From assembly GCA_964545925.1 (NCBI GenBank), contig CAZJHM010000012.1, forward strand, positions 1 through 18,334: a stretch of DNA of 18,334 nt. The letters run 5' to 3'. Each line of letters opens with the position of its first letter. The first letter of the stretch is position 1. Under the pieces are notes generated by a model. That model did not search any database and was not told where the DNA came from. It saw only the letters and a program-made list of their open reading frames with translations. This document shows, one piece after another, positions 14,924 to 18,334 of the stretch. Position numbers and translations under genes: made by a program. Source of the stretch: CAZJHM01 sp964545925. Lineage in GTDB: Archaea; Iainarchaeota; Iainarchaeia; Iainarchaeales; CAZJHM01.

Positions 14924-15304
14924 ATGCATGGAACTTTTGAACACAAAGCCGATATTGGAATATATGGGGAAGGAAAAAACTTCTCAGAAACTTTAGAAGA
15001 ACTTTCAAGAGCTCTTTTTTCCATAATGTATTCTGAGAAAGGCAAGAAAAAGAAAAAGAAAGAAATAAATGTTTGCGAAAAAGACAAAAATCTTCTTGTC
15101 TTGAATTTTCTAAATGAACTTATTTCCATTGCCCAAGATATTTTGTTTGCTGATATTGAAGTTAAAGCAGAAAAAAATTGCATATCAGCTATTGTATATT
15201 TTGAAGATTTCAACCCCAAAAAAATCGTGACAGAAGTAAAAGGAGCAACTTTGTCTGGAATGAAAATAGATGAAAAAAGGATTCAAGCAATAGTTGATGT
15301 TTGA
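14924..15304 (+). CDS. Archease (RtcB RNA-ligase cofactor)
   Basis: A 126-residue protein of the archease family, which speeds formation of the RtcB-GMP intermediate and allows multiple turnover in tRNA splicing and RNA repair. The N-terminus FEHKADIGIYGEGKNFSET matches the family's HTADIG segment, with the metal-associated Asp. Also seen are LNFLNELISIAQ (family: LLYDWLNELLYLF), a central PKKIVTEVKGATL and a terminal AIVDV. The usual K-A-V-T-Y-H reads K-G-A-T-L-S, so the otherwise conserved His is absent. It is slightly short (usual about 135-145) and has a Lys-rich loop (GKKKKKKE). rtcB lies about 1.35 kb downstream. Start: the only nearby ATG in frame, directly before the conserved segment; no SD. 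Confidence 0.82.
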   Translation: MHGTFEHKADIGIYGEGKNFSETLEELSRALFSIMYSEKGKKKKKKEINVCEKDKNLLVLNFLNELISIAQDILFADIEVKAEKNCISAIVYFEDFNPKKIVTEVKGATLSGMKIDEKRIQAIVDV

Positions 15305-15313
15305 TAAATTCTT

Positions 15314-15330
15314 AAAAAAAATAAAAAAAA
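15314..15330 (-). terminator. Oligo-T terminator behind the thioredoxin gene
   Basis: Read on the minus strand, the thioredoxin stop (15333-15331) is followed at once by eight T, one A and eight T. This is a strong archaeal intrinsic termination signal. It lies between convergent archease and thioredoxin genes. Confidence 0.65.
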
Positions 15331-15663
15331 TCAGAGTTTTCCTAAGGACTTGTCTAACCATTCTTTTAAGCGAAGTTCAGAAAAAGCCCCTGATAATTCA
15401 GAAACAACTTTTCCTTGGCTATAAAGCTTAAGAGTTGGAATTCCCATTATAAACTGCTCTTGGGCAGTCATTGAACACTGGTCAACATTTGCTTTTGCAA
15501 ACAAAACTTTGCCTGTATATTTTTCAGAAACTGACTGAAAAACAGGTGCAGACATCATACAAGGTGTGCACCAGCTAGCCCAGAAATCAACTAAGACGGG
15601 TTTGTTAATTGATTTCTCTAAAACTTCTTTTTGAAAAGATTCGTCTGTTAATTCAAGAACCAT
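15331..15663 (-). CDS. Thioredoxin-fold protein with WCTPC active site
   Basis: A 110-residue thioredoxin. It shows VLVDFWASWCTPC, with redox Cys32 and Cys35, AKANVD, and the cis-proline IPTLKLY (Pro76). It has no signal peptide, so it is cytoplasmic. The active site has Thr where classical thioredoxins have Gly (WCGPC), which may alter redox potential or partner choice. There is an extra Cys63 in NVDQC. On the minus strand AGGTGAT (15668-15674) lies 4 nt before the ATG, so the start is secure. It is the only complete minus-strand gene here and is divergent from the membrane protein at 15781. Confidence 0.93.
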   Translation of the reverse strand: MVLELTDESFQKEVLEKSINKPVLVDFWASWCTPCMMSAPVFQSVSEKYTGKVLFAKANVDQCSMTAQEQFIMGIPTLKLYSQGKVVSELSGAFSELRLKEWLDKSLGKL

Positions 15664-15667
15664 TTAT

Positions 15668-15674
15668 ATCACCT
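15668..15674 (-). promoter_or_regulatory. Shine-Dalgarno AGGTGAT of the thioredoxin gene
   Basis: A perfect AGGTGAT on the minus strand with a 4-nt spacer (ATAA) to the ATG. The spacer contains an in-frame TAA, so the GTG in this SD cannot act as a start. Confidence 0.8.
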
Positions 15675-15704
15675 AGAAAGAATAGAAAATATAAATAAGG
15701 AAAC

Positions 15705-15713
15705 AAATAAAAA
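15705..15713 (-). promoter_or_regulatory. Possible TATA element for the thioredoxin gene
   Basis: TTTTTATTT on the minus strand would place the transcript start about 20 nt before the ATG, keeping the SD in the leader. A closer TTTATATT (15688-15695) would start transcription inside the SD. The region is so AT-rich that neither is certain. The 117-nt divergent spacer also has an inverted repeat, TTTAAC (15723-15728) and GTTAAA (15737-15742). Confidence 0.3.
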
Positions 15714-15751
15714 CAGAGTATGTTTAACTAATTAATGTTAAAAAGAAAGGA

Positions 15752-15760
15752 TTATAAATA
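15752..15760 (+). promoter_or_regulatory. TATA box for a leaderless transcript of the membrane-protein gene
   Basis: TTATAAATA is centred 25 nt before ATG 15781, the spacing expected when transcription begins at the start codon. There is no SD before this ATG. Confidence 0.5.
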
Positions 15761-15780
15761 TCAAAGTGCCTAATATTAAT

Positions 15781-16584
15781 ATGAAGCCTATATTTTGTAT
15801 AATTGGATTGTTTATCTTGATTGGAACATCTAATGCTTTAAATATTGCAACAAACACTGTTGAACAAGGAAATGCATATGTTTATTTGGAAAATAATTAT
15901 TCAAAAAGTTTCTATATAGATTATGTTGATTGGGTTGATGAAGTATATAATTATACAAAAGAGATAAAGCCAGAAAACACAGGAAGAATTGAAATAGAAG
16001 CTGAAAAAACAGGAGTAATTGAAGTTATTGGACATTATTCAAACGGAAAAAATGCAAGAATTGTGAAGAAAATAAAAGTCGTGGAAGAAGAAAATAAGTT
16101 TGTTCCTGATTATGTTGTTTATGCCCAAGAATACGGAAAAACAAACAAAGATTATTTTGCAATTGATATTGAAGAAAAACAAGATAGTTTGATAATTAAA
16201 GCAGAAAACTGGACTAAAGAAAGACAAGATATAGAAATAATTGCAGAAAATTGTTTGGTAGACAAGACAAAAATTTCAATGGCTAAAGAATCAGAAATAA
16301 ATGAAAGAGTTTTTGTTTATGGAAAGGAAGAAAACTGCAAAGTTCAAGTTTTGAGTTCAGCTGGAATAAAAGAATTTGAATTCAATGAAGATAAAAAAGT
16401 AGGAATAATGCCTTTGATAAATAATGTTATTGGATTCTTTTTTATTGGACAGAATATTTTAATTGGAACAATAATATTTTTGTCTTTGCTTTTTTATTTG
16501 GGATTCGGAAGAATGGAAAAGAGAAAATCTGAAAAGAAAGTAGAAGATAATATTCTAAAAAATACATATAAAATCTGCGAATAG
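15781..16584 (+). CDS. Signal-peptide, single-pass membrane protein of unknown function
   Basis: 267 residues; I do not recognise a family. A signal peptide covers residues 1-19 (hydrophobic from 4 to 15, with TSNA before the likely cleavage). The predicted exterior part (about 20-208) looks mostly beta-strand. It has three N-glycosylation sequons (Asn39-Tyr-Ser, Asn57-Tyr-Thr, Asn143-Trp-Thr) and two cysteines, Cys158 and Cys186, that could form a disulfide. A transmembrane segment spans about 209-243, followed by a charged tail (RMEKRKSEKK) that would be cytoplasmic. The start is taken as ATG 15781 rather than GTG 15766: a TATA box lies 25 nt upstream and the signal peptide begins cleanly there. 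It is divergent from thioredoxin and 72 nt before rtcB; no functional link can be shown. Confidence 0.8.
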   Translation: MKPIFCIIGLFILIGTSNALNIATNTVEQGNAYVYLENNYSKSFYIDYVDWVDEVYNYTKEIKPENTGRIEIEAEKTGVIEVIGHYSNGKNARIVKKIKVVEEENKFVPDYVVYAQEYGKTNKDYFAIDIEEKQDSLIIKAENWTKERQDIEIIAENCLVDKTKISMAKESEINERVFVYGKEENCKVQVLSSAGIKEFEFNEDKKVGIMPLINNVIGFFFIGQNILIGTIIFLSLLFYLGFGRMEKRKSEKKVEDNILKNTYKICE

Positions 16585-16625
16585 AATCTAATTTTTGTTA
16601 TTGTAGTATTTTCAGGAATTAAGAA

Positions 16626-16635
16626 GTAATAAAAA
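16626..16635 (+). promoter_or_regulatory. TATA-like element for rtcB
   Basis: GTAATAAAAA is centred about 27 nt before ATG 16657, and no SD precedes the ATG. This fits a leaderless rtcB transcript. The 72-nt spacer holds no other feature I can see. Confidence 0.4.
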
Positions 16636-16656
16636 CATTTTTTGCTATTGTAAAGT

Positions 16657-18072
16657 ATGGAGATAATACAAAAAGAAGACTATGTTTGGGAATTTCAGGA
16701 AAAAAGAATGAAAGTTCCAGCAAGAATATATGCTGACGAGCAGATAATGAATGTTCTAAAAGAAGAAGAAAAGACAGAATGGAGTTCTCTCCGTCAGCTT
16801 GGTAATATTGCTGAATTGCCTGTTGAAAAAAGAGTTATTGCTTTGCCTGATGTTCATCCTGGTTATGGTTCTCCTATCGGAGGAGTAATTGCCTCAGATT
16901 TGAAAAAAGGAATAATTAGTTTTGGGGGAATTGGTTTTGATATTAATTGTGGAGTAAGAACAATGGTTACTCCTTTATTTGAAAAGGATTTGAAAAACAA
17001 GAAAGATATTGCTGATTCTCTTTACAAAGACATACCTGCTGGATTAGGAATAGAAGGAAGTCTAAAAATTGAAAAAAATGAAATGGATGAAATAATAGAA
17101 AAAGGTGCAGAATATATTGTTTCTTTAGGTTATGGAACTAAAGATGATTTAAAGCATATTGAAGAAAATGGAAAGATAGAAGGAGCAGAGAAAGAAAAAA
17201 TATCTGATAAAGCAAAGCAAAGACAAAGAAAACAAATAGGGACTTTGGGTTCAGGAAATCATTATAGTGAAGTTCAAGTAGTTGATGAAATTTTTGATGA
17301 AAAAACTGCAAAAGAATATGGAATAACAAAAAATCAGATTGTTATTAGTTTTCATTGTGGTTCTCGTGCTCTAGGACATCAGATAGGAATGGATTATTTG
17401 CCTTTATTGTATAAAGCATCTAAAAAATACAAACTTCCTTTACCAGATAAAGAATTGGCTTCTGCCCCAATTGAAAGCAAAGAAGGAGATGATTATTTAA
17501 AAGCTGTTTTTGGCGGAATAAACACTGCATTTGCAAATAGACAGATGTTGGCACATTTAATAAGACAAAGTTTTGCAAAAGCAAGTGGAATAAAAGAAAA
17601 TGAAATTAAAACACTTTATGATATTGGGCACAATACTGCGAAAATTGAAGAACATGAAATAGATGGAGAGAAAAAAGAGTTGTTAGTGCAAAGAAAAGGT
17701 TCAACAAGAGGATTTTTCTCTGATGACTTGATATATAGGGCTCAGCCTGTTATTGTTGGTGGGAGTATGGGAACTAGTTCTTATATTTTAAAAGGAACTA
17801 AGAAGGCAATGATGGAAACCTTTGGTTCAACAATCCATGGAGCAGGAAGAGTCCAGTCTCGAACAGGAGCTATTAAAGCAAACAAAAATATTGACTTAAT
17901 TAAAGAATTGGAAAAACAAGGAATAATTGTAAGAGCAAGAAGTAAAAAAGGGTTATTGGAAGAAGCTCCTTCCGCATATAAAGAAATTGAAAGAGTTGTT
18001 GGAATAGTTCATAGAACAGGTATAAGCGAGAAGGTTGCAAGATTAAAACCAATAATAAATATCAAAGGCTAA
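16657..18072 (+). CDS. rtcB: RNA-splicing ligase RtcB
   Basis: The 471-residue GTP- and Mn-dependent ligase joins 2',3'-cyclic phosphate and 5'-OH RNA ends in tRNA splicing and RNA repair. The catalytic set is complete: FDINCGVR with Asp95 and Cys98 (same numbers as Pyrococcus horikoshii RtcB), GSGNH (Asn200, His201), FHCGSR (His232), DIGHN (His324), and GSTIHGAGR with His393, the residue that takes GMP (His404 in P. horikoshii). The C-terminal Lys-Gly is also kept. The early motif reads LPDVHPGYGSPIGG, where P. horikoshii has PDGHQGYGFPIGG. There is no intein and the length is normal. Together with archease upstream this suggests a working RtcB system. The gene stands alone, with a T-rich terminator behind it. 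Confidence 0.96.
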   Translation: MEIIQKEDYVWEFQEKRMKVPARIYADEQIMNVLKEEEKTEWSSLRQLGNIAELPVEKRVIALPDVHPGYGSPIGGVIASDLKKGIISFGGIGFDINCGVRTMVTPLFEKDLKNKKDIADSLYKDIPAGLGIEGSLKIEKNEMDEIIEKGAEYIVSLGYGTKDDLKHIEENGKIEGAEKEKISDKAKQRQRKQIGTLGSGNHYSEVQVVDEIFDEKTAKEYGITKNQIVISFHCGSRALGHQIGMDYLPLLYKASKKYKLPLPDKELASAPIESKEGDDYLKAVFGGINTAFANRQMLAHLIRQSFAKASGIKENEIKTLYDIGHNTAKIEEHEIDGEKKELLVQRKGSTRGFFSDDLIYRAQPVIVGGSMGTSSYILKGTKKAMMETFGSTIHGAGRVQSRTGAIKANKNIDLIKELEKQGIIVRARSKKGLLEEAPSAYKEIERVVGIVHRTGISEKVARLKPIINIKG

Positions 18073-18097
18073 GATTTTTCGGTTTTCTTTTGCTTGG

Positions 18098-18119
18098 TTT
18101 TTTCTTTTCAAAGAAAAAA
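18098..18119. terminator. T-rich bidirectional terminator between rtcB and the minus-strand gene
   Basis: TTTTTTCTTT (18098-18107) and AAAGAAAAAA (18110-18119) are perfect inverse complements with a 2-nt centre. T-rich runs therefore appear on both strands between two convergent genes. More T-runs precede it from 18074. It is a natural terminator for rtcB and for the minus-strand gene ending at 18123. Confidence 0.6.
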
Positions 18120-18122
18120 TCA

Positions 18123-18334
18123 TCAAGAAGGACTACTGCAGCAACGAAACCCATCACCATTGTCTGAACTACCAGAACTATATGTCAAATCCGCCGAGAA
18201 AAGCCCAGCATTAGAACCACGATTCCAAGCACCACCACGCCTGACAGCACGATTTGTTTTGGTTTCTGTCCCAAGATATACTCCATCATTTCCATATTTT
18301 AGACTTTTTGTTGTTGTATTACCCCATAATCCTG
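18123..18334 (-). CDS. C-terminal end of a formylglycine-generating-enzyme-like (FGE/SUMF1 fold) surface protein, 5' cut by window edge
   Basis: On the minus strand the frame is open from the window edge for 69 codons to a TGA at 18125-18123. It reads GNDGVYLGTETK, then RRGGAWNRGSNAGLFSADLT, YSSGSSDNGDGFRCCSSPS. The R-GG-[SA]-W-x-x-GS-NAG-x-F and GFRC pattern is the end of the FGE/C-type-lectin-like domains common at the C-terminus of secreted proteins in CPR bacteria and DPANN archaea. In true FGE this end reads RGGSW ... GFR. Most such proteins are not enzymes and may bind surface ligands; the function here is unknown. The stretch is richer in G and C than the rest of the window. The N-terminal part lies outside, so a signal peptide cannot be checked. 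Confidence 0.75.
   Translation of the reverse strand, partial: GLWGNTTTKSLKYGNDGVYLGTETKTNRAVRRGGAWNRGSNAGLFSADLTYSSGSSDNGDGFRCCSSPS

Noticed and set aside
15723..15742. Operator-like inverted repeat TTTAAC/GTTAAA between thioredoxin and the membrane protein
   Set aside because: Six AT-rich base pairs with an 8-nt spacer are expected by chance in this composition; too weak to call a regulator site.
1..18334. CRISPR array, insertion sequence or prophage genes
   Set aside because: No regularly spaced repeats, no transposase or integrase motifs and no terminal inverted repeats were found on reading through; almost all bases belong to recognised housekeeping genes.

Overview
The window is an AT-rich piece of an archaeal genome. 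The RNA polymerase largest subunits are each split into two genes (B''/B' and A'/A''). They are followed by archaeal-type L30e, NusA, uS12, uS7, EF-2, EF-1A and uS10, with archaeal start signals and no bacterial-type sequence. The low GC, compact spacing, divergent RNAP and CTP synthase residues, an orphan RelE-like ORF and a formylglycine-generating-enzyme-like surface protein tail suggest a DPANN archaeon (Woesearchaeota/Pacearchaeota-like). That placement is inference. A run of exactly 100 Ns inside pyrG marks the sequence as a scaffolded draft, probably from a metagenome.

Layout. (1) 1-1585: the 3' part of glmS, then pyrG, broken by the N gap. (2) 1587-12878: one tightly packed plus-strand operon, rpoH-rpoB2-rpoB1-rpoA1-rpoA2-rpl30e-nusA-rps12-rps7-fusA. 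Junctions range from a 14-nt overlap to a 14-nt spacer, and the upstream stop codon is often embedded in the next gene's Shine-Dalgarno. (3) 12884-14604: tuf, with its own promoter and strong SD, ends in a perfect 9-bp hairpin; rps10 follows. (4) 14605-18334: a looser accessory region with a short RelE/ParE-like ORF, archease, a minus-strand thioredoxin, a divergent signal-peptide membrane protein, rtcB, a T-rich bidirectional terminator and the 3' end of a minus-strand FGE-like gene.

The genes make precursors (GlmS for amino sugars, PyrG for CTP), transcribe (RNAP, NusA), translate (ribosomal proteins, EF-1A, EF-2) and ligate RNA (RtcB with its activator archease). No wholly new multi-gene system is evident. 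The points most worth following are unusual residues at the RNAP active site (Glu to Gln in B', Phe to Lys in the A'' trigger loop), a fixed-register SD that creates in-frame decoy starts, a RelE-like toxin that seems to have lost its start codon, and a degenerate-looking archease near an intact RtcB.
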